Shown in pieces: positions 1 through 7,311 of a DNA stretch of 10,573 bases (the first letter of the stretch is position 1; each line of letters starts with the position of its first letter). The notes below the pieces were generated by a model, which saw only the letters and a list, made by a program, of their open reading frames with translations, searched no databases and was not told the DNA's origin. The DNA comes from Halobacteriales archaeon SW_9_67_24 (lineage in GTDB: Archaea > Halobacteriota > Halobacteria > Halobacteriales > Halococcaceae). The stretch covers positions 1-10,573 of the forward strand of contig PXSV01000119.1 of assembly GCA_003022685.1 (NCBI GenBank). Direction: 5' to 3'. The position numbers and the translations under genes are program-made.

Positions 1-1782
1 GTCGGCACGCACGACCAGCCCGAACAGCTCGCTCATCAAGTACGGGAGGCACGTCGCCGCGGGGACGTGGCCGAGACGGTGAACGTCTCGGTCAAGGACC
101 ACACCGACGAGGTCATCATCAACGCCGACGCTGGCCGGGCGCGACGCCCCCTCATCGTGGTCGAGGAGGGCGAACCGCTCATCTCCGAGGGCGAAGTCGA
201 GGCACTCACCGACGGCGAGACCGAGTTCGAGGATCTCGTCGAGCAGGGCTACGTCGAGTTCATCGACGCCGAGGAGGAGGAGGACATCCTCGTCGGCGTC
301 GACGAGGACGACCTCACCGAGGATCACACCCACCTCGAAATCGACCCACAGCTCATCTTCGGGATCGGTGCGGGGATGATCCCCTACCCCGAGCACAACG
401 CCTCACCCCGGATCACGATGGGTGCGGGGATGATCAAGCAGTCGCTCGGGCTCCCCTCGGCGAACTATCGGATTCGGCCCGACACCCGCCAGCACCTGCT
501 GCACTATCCCCAACTGTCGATGGTCAAGACCCAGACCACCGAGCAGATCGGGTACGACGACCGCCCCGCGGCCCAGAACTTCGTGGTCGCGGTGATGTCG
601 TATGAAGGATTCAACATCGAGGACGCCCTGGTGTTGAACGAGGGCTCCGTGGATCGGGCGCTCGCGCGGTCGCATTTCTTCCGCACCTACGAGGGCGAGG
701 AACGCCGGTATCCCGGCGGCCAGGAGGACCGCTTCGAGATGCCCGACGACGACGTGCGCGGCGCACGGGGCGAGGAAGCGTACACCCACCTCGACGAGGA
801 CGGGCTCGTGAACCCCGAGACGCCGGTCGACGAGAGCGCCGTGCTGCTCGGGAAGACCAGCCCCCCGAGATTCCTCGAAGAGCCCGACGACATGGGTGGC
901 CTTTCGCCCCAGAAGCGCCGCGAGACATCGGTGACGATGCGCTCGGGCGAATCGGGTGTCGTCGATACAGTGACGCTGATGCAGGGCGAGGACGGCTCGA
1001 AGCTCTCGAAGGTCTCGGTTCGGGACCAGCGAATACCCGAACTCGGCGACAAGTTCGCGAGTCGGCACGGCCAGAAGGGCGTCGTCGGCCACATCGCGCC
1101 TCAAGAGGACATGCCCTTCACCGAGGAGGGCGTCGTGCCCGACCTGATCATCAACCCGCACGCGCTGCCGTCGCGGATGACGGTGGGTCACGTCCTCGAA
1201 ATGCTCGGCGGCAAGGTCGGCTCGCTGGAGGGTCGGCGGGTCGACGGCACGGCCTTCACCGGCGAGGACGAAGCGGAGCTCCGCGAATCGCTCGAAGAGC
1301 ACGGGTTCGATTCGAGCGGGAAGGAGATCATGTACTCCGGCGTGACGGGCGAGAAGATCGACGCCGAGATCTTCGTCGGGACCATCTTCTATCAGAAGCT
1401 CTACCACATGGTCTCGAACAAGATCCACGCTCGCTCCCGCGGACCGGTCCAGGTGCTCACGCGCCAGCCGACCGAGGGCCGTGCCCGCGAGGGTGGCCTC
1501 CGGGTCGGCGAGATGGAGAGAGATGTGCTGATCGGGCACGGTGCGGCGATGGCGCTGAAAGAGCGCCTGCTCGACGAGTCCGACCGGGAGTTCGTCTACG
1601 TCTGCGGCGAATGCGGGATGAGCGCGGTCGAGAACGTCGAGCAGCGTCGGGTGTACTGCCCGAACTGCGGGGAGGAGACCGAGATCCACGAGATCGAGAT
1701 GAGCTACGCGTTCAAACTCCTGCTCGACGAGATGAAGGCGCTGGGGATCGCCCCGCGGCTCGAACTCGAAGACGCGGTCTGA
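1..1782 (+). CDS. rpoB1: DNA-directed RNA polymerase subunit B' (RpoB1), 5' partial
   Basis: This is the C-terminal half of the split second-largest RNA polymerase subunit; with B'' it forms the bacterial beta/eukaryotic Rpb2 equivalent, lining the active centre and binding the nucleotide. The frame is open from base 1, and residues before the in-frame GTG at 67 (VGTHDQPEQL..., ending RRRGD) look like authentic B' sequence. The true start therefore lies upstream and the GTG is internal. Numbering from window codon 1, the invariant GDKFASRHGQKGV lies at 349-361, followed by the IINPHALPSRMT and ARSRGPVQVLTRQPTEGRA segments. A C-terminal zinc ribbon uses Cys535, Cys538, Cys553 and Cys556. The 593 residues present are close to the usual haloarchaeal length of about 605, so perhaps 10-20 residues are missing. 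It is followed after 28 nt by rpoA1, with no Shine-Dalgarno-like sequence visible in that spacer. Confidence 0.97.
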   Translation, partial: VGTHDQPEQLAHQVREARRRGDVAETVNVSVKDHTDEVIINADAGRARRPLIVVEEGEPLISEGEVEALTDGETEFEDLVEQGYVEFIDAEEEEDILVGVDEDDLTEDHTHLEIDPQLIFGIGAGMIPYPEHNASPRITMGAGMIKQSLGLPSANYRIRPDTRQHLLHYPQLSMVKTQTTEQIGYDDRPAAQNFVVAVMSYEGFNIEDALVLNEGSVDRALARSHFFRTYEGEERRYPGGQEDRFEMPDDDVRGARGEEAYTHLDEDGLVNPETPVDESAVLLGKTSPPRFLEEPDDMGGLSPQKRRETSVTMRSGESGVVDTVTLMQGEDGSKLSKVSVRDQRIPELGDKFASRHGQKGVVGHIAPQEDMPFTEEGVVPDLIINPHALPSRMTVGHVLEMLGGKVGSLEGRRVDGTAFTGEDEAELRESLEEHGFDSSGKEIMYSGVTGEKIDAEIFVGTIFYQKLYHMVSNKIHARSRGPVQVLTRQPTEGRAREGGLRVGEMERDVLIGHGAAMALKERLLDESDREFVYVCGECGMSAVENVEQRRVYCPNCGEETEIHEIEMSYAFKLLLDEMKALGIAPRLELEDAV

Positions 1783-1810
1783 TCTACCGACTGACACCAC
1801 CAACCAACAC

Positions 1811-4765
1811 ATGAGCACGAACGCAACACCCAAGGAGATCGGTTCGATCGACTTCGGGCTGATGAACCCGGAGGAGTACCGCGAGATGAGCGCGACGAAG
1901 ATCATCACCGCCGACACCTACGACGACGACGGCTACCCCATCGACATGGGGCTGATGGACCCTCGACTGGGGGTGATCGACCCCGGCCTGGAGTGCAAGA
2001 CCTGCGGTCAGCACTCGGGATCCTGCAATGGCCACTTCGGCCACATCGAACTCGCCGCGCCCGTGATTCACGTCGGGTTCACGAAGCTGATGCGACGACT
2101 GCTCCGTGGCACCTGCCGGGAGTGTTCGCGGCTGCTGCTCGACGAAGCCGAGCGCAACGAGTTCGCCGAGCGTCTCCAGCGAGCGCGCGAACTCGACAAC
2201 GATGTTAATGACGTGACGAAGGCGGCGATCCGCCAGGCCAGAAAGAAGGATCGGTGTACGTACTGCGGCGAGGAGCAGTACGACATCCAACACGAGAAGC
2301 CGACGACGTACTACGAGGTTCAAGATGTCCTCGCGGCGGAATACCCCGAACTGATCGCCGCGGCGATGCAGCCCGACGAGGAATCGGGCGATCCCGGGAG
2401 CTCGCCCCAGCAGCTCGCCGAGGAGACCGACATCGATCTCTCGCGGATCAACGACATTCTGGGTGGGGAGTTCCGGCCGCGCGAGGCCGACCGCGAGGCG
2501 ATCGAGCGCGCGCTCGACGTCGACCTCACCGAGGAGGACATGAACAAGCTGATGCCGAGCGATGTCCGGGACTGGTTCGAGGCGATCCCGGACGAGGACG
2601 TCGAAGTGCTCGGGATCGACCCCGAGCGCTCGCGGCCGGAGTGGATGGTCCTCACCGTGCTTCCGGTGCCGCCCGTCACCGCCCGGCCGTCGATCACCCT
2701 CGACAACGGCCAGCGAAGCGAGGACGACCTGACCCACAAACTCGTGGACATCATCCGGATCAACCAGCGGTTCATGGAGAACCGCGAGGCCGGCGCGCCC
2801 CAGCTCATCATCGAGGACCTCTGGGAGCTGCTCCAGTACCACGTCACGACGTTCATGGACAACGAGATCTCCGGCACGCCGCCCGCGCGACACCGCTCGG
2901 GCCGCCCCCTCAAGACCCTCTCCCAGCGGCTGAAGGGCAAGGACGGTCGGTTCCGGGGCAGCCTCTCGGGCAAGCGCGTGAACTTCTCGGCCCGTACTGT
3001 TATCTCGCCGGACCCGACCCTCAGCCTCAACGAGGTCGGCGTTCCCGAACGGGTCGCGGAGGAGATGACCCAGACGATGAACGTCAACGAGCGCAACATC
3101 GAGGAAGCGCGCCAGTACGTTCGCAACGGCGCGGAGACCCATCCCGGCGCGAACCGGGTCATCCGCCCCGACGGCAAGGTGATGAAGATCTTAGACCAGG
3201 CGAAAGAGGAGCTCGCCGAGCGGATCGAGCCGGGCTGGCAGGTCCAGCGCCACCTCTCCGATGGCGACATCGTGATCTTCAACCGCCAGCCGTCGCTCCA
3301 CCGAATGAGTATCATGGCCCACGAGGTCGTGGTGATGCCGTACAAGACCTTCCGGCTGAACACGACTGTCTGTCCGCCCTATAACGCTGACTTCGACGGC
3401 GACGAGATGAACATGCACGCCCTCCAGAACGAGGAGGCGCGTGCGGAGGCCCGCGTGCTGATGCGTGTCCAAGAGCAGATCCTCTCGCCCCGCTTCGGCG
3501 GGAACATCATCGGCGCGATCCAGGACCACGTCTCGGGAACCTATCTCCTCACCCACGACGATCCCGAGACCGGCGGGGTGCCCCGCTTCAACGAGACCCA
3601 GGCCCTCGATCTGCTCCGGGCGACCGCGGTCGACGGGCTGCCCGACCCCGACGGCGAGACGGAGACCGGTCCGTACTGGACGGGCCGGACGATCTTCTCC
3701 GAACTCCTGCCGGACGGACTCGATCTCGAGTTCACCTCGTCGGCCGGCGACACGGTCGTGATCGAGGACGGCCAGCTCCTCGAGGGGACCGTCGACGAGG
3801 ACGCGGTCGGGGCGTTCGGCGGCGAGGTCGTCGATACCGTCGTGAAAAAGCACGGCGAGACCCGCGCCCGCGTACTTATCAACGAGGTCGCGTCGCTGGC
3901 GATGCGTTCGATCATGCACTTCGGGTTCTCGATCGGGATCGACGACGAGTCGATCTCCGCCGACGCCGAGACCCGGATCGACGAGAGCATTGCGAATGCC
4001 TACGAGCGAATCGACGAACTCATCACGACCTACGAGAACGACGAACTCGAATCGCTGCCAGGGCGAACGGTCGACGAGACCCTCGAAATGAAGATCATGC
4101 AGACGCTCGGGAAGGCCCGTGACTCGGCGGGCGACATCGCGGAAGACCACTTCGCGGAGGACAATCCCGCGGTGGTCATGGCCGAATCCGGCGCGCGTGG
4201 TTCGATGCTCAACCTCACCCAGATGGCGGCCTGCGTCGGCCAGCAGTCGGTCCGTGGCGAGCGGATCAACCGCGGGTACGAGGACCGCACCCTCAGTCAC
4301 TACCGGCCGAACGACCTCTCGGCGGACGCTCACGGGTTCGTCGAGCACTCCTACCGGAGCGGGCTCGGGCCGCGGGAGTTCTTCTTCCACGCGATGGGCG
4401 GCCGCGAGGGGCTCGTGGACACGGCGGTCCGGACCTCGAAATCGGGCTACCTCCAGCGCCGGCTGATCAACGCGCTGTCGGAGCTCGAAACCCAGTACGA
4501 CGGCACCGTGCGGGACACCAACGACAACATCGTCCAGTTCGAGTTCGGCGAGGACGGCACCAGCCCGGTGGAGGTTTCCTCCAGCGCCGACCACGAGATC
4601 GACGTCGAATCGATCGCGGACGACGTCCTCGCGGCGGAGTTCGAGGACGAGGGCGAGGCGTTTATCGCCGAGCCGACGACCAACCTCTCGGAGGACGCCG
4701 ACGACCGGATGATCGACGATCGTACGGATTCGCCGATCGAGGTGCCACAGGTGAACGATGACTGA
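1811..4765 (+). CDS. rpoA1: DNA-directed RNA polymerase subunit A' (RpoA1)
   Basis: This is the N-terminal two thirds of the largest RNA polymerase subunit and carries the catalytic metal site. In order: clamp zinc site Cys62/Cys65/Cys72/His75; a second zinc site Cys102/Cys105/Cys149/Cys152; a lineage insertion at about 171-244 (listed separately); the conserved PEWMVLTVLPVPP segment at 276-288; the RFRGSLSGKRVNFSARTVISPDP region near 380-402; and the catalytic NADFDGD motif at 525-531, whose three aspartates (527, 529, 531) hold the Mg ion. The bridge helix follows (GFVEHSYRSGLGPREFFFHAMGGREG, residues 842-867, continuing to about 890). After about residue 912 comes an acidic tail of roughly 70 residues. 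At 984 aa it is about 100 longer than non-halophilic A' proteins. The ATG at 1811 is the first one after the rpoB1 stop and starts directly at conserved-looking sequence. The last 8 nt overlap the start of rpoA2, suggesting coupled translation. Confidence 0.98.
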   Translation: MSTNATPKEIGSIDFGLMNPEEYREMSATKIITADTYDDDGYPIDMGLMDPRLGVIDPGLECKTCGQHSGSCNGHFGHIELAAPVIHVGFTKLMRRLLRGTCRECSRLLLDEAERNEFAERLQRARELDNDVNDVTKAAIRQARKKDRCTYCGEEQYDIQHEKPTTYYEVQDVLAAEYPELIAAAMQPDEESGDPGSSPQQLAEETDIDLSRINDILGGEFRPREADREAIERALDVDLTEEDMNKLMPSDVRDWFEAIPDEDVEVLGIDPERSRPEWMVLTVLPVPPVTARPSITLDNGQRSEDDLTHKLVDIIRINQRFMENREAGAPQLIIEDLWELLQYHVTTFMDNEISGTPPARHRSGRPLKTLSQRLKGKDGRFRGSLSGKRVNFSARTVISPDPTLSLNEVGVPERVAEEMTQTMNVNERNIEEARQYVRNGAETHPGANRVIRPDGKVMKILDQAKEELAERIEPGWQVQRHLSDGDIVIFNRQPSLHRMSIMAHEVVVMPYKTFRLNTTVCPPYNADFDGDEMNMHALQNEEARAEARVLMRVQEQILSPRFGGNIIGAIQDHVSGTYLLTHDDPETGGVPRFNETQALDLLRATAVDGLPDPDGETETGPYWTGRTIFSELLPDGLDLEFTSSAGDTVVIEDGQLLEGTVDEDAVGAFGGEVVDTVVKKHGETRARVLINEVASLAMRSIMHFGFSIGIDDESISADAETRIDESIANAYERIDELITTYENDELESLPGRTVDETLEMKIMQTLGKARDSAGDIAEDHFAEDNPAVVMAESGARGSMLNLTQMAACVGQQSVRGERINRGYEDRTLSHYRPNDLSADAHGFVEHSYRSGLGPREFFFHAMGGREGLVDTAVRTSKSGYLQRRLINALSELETQYDGTVRDTNDNIVQFEFGEDGTSPVEVSSSADHEIDVESIADDVLAAEFEDEGEAFIAEPTTNLSEDADDRMIDDRTDSPIEVPQVNDD
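2321..2542 (+). other. Insertion in RpoA' clamp region with HTH-like sequence
   Basis: This encodes RpoA' residues 171-244. It lies between the second zinc site and the conserved MPSDVRDWFEAIPDEDVEVL segment, a place where A' proteins of non-halophiles, as I remember them, run through almost directly. Residues 198-238 (SPQQLAEETDIDLSRINDIL, then GGEFRPREADREAIERALDV) follow the spacing of a Cro/C1-type helix-turn-helix: a Leu-Ala-Glu-Glu first helix, a Ile-Asp-Leu-Ser-Arg-Ile recognition-like helix, and an Ala-Leu-Asp-Val end. It is preceded by an acidic linker (QPDEESGDPG). The reading frame is uninterrupted, so this is part of the protein and not an intein. I believe other haloarchaea carry a similar insertion, but the helix-turn-helix reading is my inference. 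Confidence 0.6.
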
Positions 4766-6545
4766 GATCACGAGCGCAATCGAGTCGACCGTCGAGGGAA
4801 CCGACCTCCCGAAACGACTCAAAGAGGAGGTGTACGAGACGATCGAGGGCCGCGAGGTGACGGCCGAGGAGGCCGACGAGATCGCCCGCGCGGTCGAGGA
4901 GCAGTACCTCGACAGCCGGGTCGACCCGCTCGATCCCGTCGGCACCGTGTCGGCGCAGTCGATCGGGGAGCCAGGCACCCAGATGTCGCTTCCAGCCGAC
5001 GAACGGGTCCTGGTTCGGCATGACGGCAACACGACCGTAACGGAAATCGGGCCGTTCGTCGATCGCCTGATGGAAGGACGGGAAACACGAACAATCAACG
5101 AACACGAAGTCGCGCTCGCCCCCGAAGGGTTCGAAGCGCTAAGCCTCGGGGCGGACGAGCAGCTGGCGTGGAAGCCGATCGAGGAGGTGAGCCGGCACGA
5201 GACGCCCGACGAACTCCTCCGCCTCGAACTCGAATCCGGACGGACAATCCGAGCGACGAAAGCCCACTCGTTCGTGACGATGGTGAGTGGCGACATCGAG
5301 CCGGTTCGTGGCGACACTCTCTCTATCGATGACGAAATCCCCGTTTTCGGCGAGTACGACCCCGATGCAGGCCAGGCCGACTTCAACCCGTTAGCGCCTG
5401 CCGCAACCGACGGTGGAGTTCGCGCTCAGTTCGTTGAAACCGGGACGACGTCAGTAGTCGGTATGGCTTCGTGGGAGCGCATCGAGTCGATCGAGACGAT
5501 CGAACGCCGCGACGAGTTCGTCTACGATCTCTCCGTCGAGGGGTTGGAGACGTTCACGACCGCTGAGGGTGTCGTGACGCACAACACGATGAACACGTTC
5601 CACTACGCGGGCGTGGCAGAGATCGACGTTACACAGGGACTGCCGCGGCTGATCGAGCTCGTCGACGCCCGGAAGACGCCCGACACGCCGACGATGCACG
5701 TCTTCCTCGACGAGGAGCACGCCGGCGACCGCGAGCGTGCCCACGAGGTCGTCTGGCGGATCGAGGCGACGCGGATCCTCGCACTCGGGGACGTCTCGAC
5801 CAACGTCGCCGACATGCTGGTCCAGGTCGACCTGAACGAGCAGACCTTGGAAGAACGGATGATCACGCCCGAGGAGGTCGCCGAAATCATCGAGGACAGC
5901 CTCGGTGTCGAGGTCGTCCAGTCGGGGACCACCGTCGAGTTCGGTCCCGACCAGCCGAGCTACCGGGACCTGCTCCAGCTCGTCGAGGAGCTGCGCGAGA
6001 TCGTGTTCAAGGGGATCGACGAGGTCTCGCGGGTCGTCATCCGAAAGGAGGAGACCGACCGGGGCGAGGAGTTCGTGCTCTATACCGAAGGGTCGGCCTT
6101 CGGCGACGTGCTCGACATCGAGGGCGTCGACGCTTCCCGCAGCACCTGTAACAACATCCACGAGATCCACCGCAACCTCGGGGTCGAGGCCGCGCGCGAG
6201 ACTATCATCGAGGAGACGATGAACACACTCGAAGAGCAGGGTCTCGGCGACGTGAACATCCGCCACCTCATGCTGGTCGCGGACATCATGACTGCCGAGG
6301 GCACGATCGAGTCGATCGGCCGCCACGGCATCTCGGGATCGAAGGACTCCGTTCTCGCCCGCGCCGCGTTCGAGGTCACCGTCAATCACCTGCTCGATGC
6401 GGCGGTCCACGGCGAGATCGATGACCTCAACGGTGTGACCGAGAACGTCATCGTCGGCAAGCCGATCAAGCTCGGCACCGGCGACGTCAACCTCCAGATG
6501 GGCGGTGCGACCGGCGGCAGCGCGGACGACAGTCGCGCCGATTGA
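4758..6545 (+). CDS. rpoA2: RNA polymerase subunit A'' (RpoA2), intein-containing precursor
   Basis: This is the C-terminal third of the largest RNA polymerase subunit, carrying the trigger loop and part of the jaw and clamp. The precursor is 595 aa. Residues 1-76 end in VGTVSAQSIGEPGTQM; residues 77-276 are an intein; residues 277-595 resume with TMNTFHYAGVAEIDVTQGLP. Joining the exteins restores the universal GEPGTQM-TMNTFH trigger-loop sequence, whose His282 (precursor numbering) corresponds to the trigger-loop histidine of yeast Rpb1 (1085) and E. coli beta' (936). The mature protein would be 395 aa, close to the usual haloarchaeal length of about 400. The ATG at 4758 overlaps the rpoA1 stop by 8 nt. 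A GAGGTG at 4739-4744 is too far upstream to be a convincing ribosome binding site. nusA starts 2 nt after the stop codon. The Gly-rich C-terminus (GGATGGSADDSRAD) is ordinary for haloarchaea. Confidence 0.97.
   Translation: MTEITSAIESTVEGTDLPKRLKEEVYETIEGREVTAEEADEIARAVEEQYLDSRVDPLDPVGTVSAQSIGEPGTQMSLPADERVLVRHDGNTTVTEIGPFVDRLMEGRETRTINEHEVALAPEGFEALSLGADEQLAWKPIEEVSRHETPDELLRLELESGRTIRATKAHSFVTMVSGDIEPVRGDTLSIDDEIPVFGEYDPDAGQADFNPLAPAATDGGVRAQFVETGTTSVVGMASWERIESIETIERRDEFVYDLSVEGLETFTTAEGVVTHNTMNTFHYAGVAEIDVTQGLPRLIELVDARKTPDTPTMHVFLDEEHAGDRERAHEVVWRIEATRILALGDVSTNVADMLVQVDLNEQTLEERMITPEEVAEIIEDSLGVEVVQSGTTVEFGPDQPSYRDLLQLVEELREIVFKGIDEVSRVVIRKEETDRGEEFVLYTEGSAFGDVLDIEGVDASRSTCNNIHEIHRNLGVEAARETIIEETMNTLEEQGLGDVNIRHLMLVADIMTAEGTIESIGRHGISGSKDSVLARAAFEVTVNHLLDAAVHGEIDDLNGVTENVIVGKPIKLGTGDVNLQMGGATGGSADDSRAD
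4986..5585 (+). mobile_element. Mini-intein (200 aa) in RpoA'' trigger loop
   Basis: This is a self-splicing protein insertion, precursor residues 77-276. It begins with Ser77 in a block A sequence (SLPADERVLV). Block B is GRTIRATKAHSFVT, with the Thr167-x-x-His170 pair that assists the first acyl shift. Block F is VYDLSVEGLETF (Asp257). The C-terminal block G is GVVTHN, with the penultimate His and terminal Asn, and the next extein residue is Thr277. These are the nucleophiles of a standard class 1 intein (Ser1, Asn-C, Thr+1). Only about 44 residues (197-240) separate the GDTLSIDDEIPV segment from block F. I see no LAGLIDADG motif there, so the homing endonuclease appears lost or never present. 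Sampled lines are visibly poorer in GC than the flanking exteins. Inteins at this RNA polymerase A'' site are known in some haloarchaea. Confidence 0.95.
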
Positions 6546-6546
6546 G

Positions 6547-6972
6547 ATGCGCGTGACGCTCTCGGACGCGGCGCGCCGACACATCGCGCTGTTCGAGGAC
6601 GTCACGGGCGCGCCGGCCGTCGACTGTCTGTTCGACGAGGCGAACGATCGGGTGTGTTTCCTCGTGGCGGCCGGCGAGATGGCCGACGCGATCGGCCCCG
6701 ACGGCCAAACGGTCGAAAAAGTCGAGCAGCGTCTCGATCGCCAGGTCACCCTCATCGAGAACGCCGACACGCCCGAGGCGTTCGTCGCCAACGCGCTCGC
6801 GCCCGCCGCGGTTTATAATGTCACGATCAGCGAGAACCAGGATACGGTGGCCTACGCGGAGGTCGACCGGGCCGATCGGGGCGCAGCGATCGGTGCGGAC
6901 GGCCGGCGGATCGAGACCGCGCGTCGTCTGGTGAAGCGCCACTTCGACATCGACGACATCGAACTCGCGTGA
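6547..6972 (+). CDS. nusA: NusA-like transcription elongation/termination factor (two KH domains)
   Basis: This is the archaeal NusA homologue, a small RNA-binding protein consisting only of tandem KH domains; it lacks the N-terminal polymerase-binding and S1 domains of bacterial NusA. It has 141 residues, the usual archaeal length of about 140. KH1 carries its GxxG loop as Gly50-Pro-Asp-Gly53 (in AAGEMADAIGPDGQTVEKVE). KH2 carries it as Gly116-Ala-Asp-Gly119 (in GAAIGADGRRIETARRL). I chose the ATG at 6547, 2 nt after the rpoA2 stop, because MRVTLSD is the conserved N-terminus. An in-frame ATG at 6505 lies inside rpoA2 and would add a non-conserved leader. Being last in the polymerase operon fits co-expression with the enzyme it presumably modulates. 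The gene contains an unusually good TATA-like box at 6812-6818, described separately. Confidence 0.95.
   Translation: MRVTLSDAARRHIALFEDVTGAPAVDCLFDEANDRVCFLVAAGEMADAIGPDGQTVEKVEQRLDRQVTLIENADTPEAFVANALAPAAVYNVTISENQDTVAYAEVDRADRGAAIGADGRRIETARRLVKRHFDIDDIELA
6812..6818 (+). promoter_or_regulatory. TATA-like box TTTATAA inside nusA
   Basis: The heptamer TTTATAA matches the archaeal TATA consensus better than any other site I noticed in the window. It arises from consecutive codons GTT-TAT-AAT (Val-Tyr-Asn), whereas these genes normally use GTC, TAC and AAC. If used, transcription would start near 6840 within nusA and run toward rpsL. Against it, the flanking upstream bases (GCCCGCCGCGG) are not an A-rich BRE. 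Promoter function is inference only. Confidence 0.3.
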
Positions 6973-7151
6973 AGCGACACTGGAGACACACTCCAAACGA
7001 GGGAAGCAACCCCGAAGAAGCGTGGGAGAGGCCGAAACGAAAATCGAACCGCGATCCCGGTGCAAACGAGAAACCGCCTCAGCCCGCCTCACGACGGCCA
7101 CACGCCTCCCCAGCCGATTCCTTCGCTCGCTATGCTCGCTTCGTCATCCAC

Positions 7152-7172
7152 CGTCAGAGCTTCGCTCTGACG
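7152..7172. repeat. Perfect 9-bp hairpin with TTC loop
   Basis: CGTCAGAGC and GCTCTGACG are exact reverse complements separated by TTC. A stem this strong without a following T tract is not a classical terminator. It could be a structured RNA element, a protein-binding palindrome, or one copy of a dispersed repeat. Its CTTCGCT centre recurs at 7121, 7185, 9317 and 9435. Confidence 0.7.
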
Positions 7173-7187
7173 AGCCTGCACTCGCTT

Positions 7188-7212
7188 CGCTCGTGCAGAC
7201 CCCGCACGAGCG
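7188..7212. repeat. Perfect 9-bp inverted repeat with 7-nt loop
   Basis: CGCTCGTGC (7188-7196) pairs exactly with GCACGAGCG (7204-7212) around the loop AGACCCC. An alternative, mutually exclusive pairing joins CTGCAC-type sequence at 7176-7181 with GTGCAG at 7193-7198. The region could therefore switch between two folds if transcribed; that switch is inference. Confidence 0.6.
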
Positions 7213-7311
7213 GGCGCGCCCCCGCACCACGACCCGCCCGCCGCGCGCCATCCGTCTCCGACGTACACCCGTCTCGATCACACGCCCTCAGTAGTAGCCG
7301 TCTCCACGCCC

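Noticed and set aside
403..1917. 504-codon open frame on the - strand over rpoB1
   Set aside because: Shadow frame of rpoB1 with His/Arg/Leu-rich composition and no domain.
3191..5386. 731-codon open frame on the - strand across rpoA1/rpoA2
   Set aside because: It is antisense to two certain genes; the product is Arg/Val/Asp-rich with no recognisable motif. Long antisense frames are expected in GC-rich DNA where third positions avoid A/T.
5574..5585. Homing endonuclease within the intein
   Set aside because: Only about 44 residues lie between the splicing blocks and no LAGLIDADG-like or HNH motif is visible.
6505..6546. Earlier in-frame ATG for nusA
   Set aside because: It lies within rpoA2 and adds residues not seen in archaeal NusA; MRVTLSD at 6547 is the conserved start.
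5451..6791. 446-codon - strand frame over rpoA2 and nusA
   Set aside because: Antisense shadow of two well-supported genes; composition is not protein-like for a haloarchaeon.
6981..6995. Hairpin TGGAG-ACACA-CTCCA after nusA as a terminator
   Set aside because: A 5-bp stem with no following T tract does not make an archaeal terminator; it could be chance.
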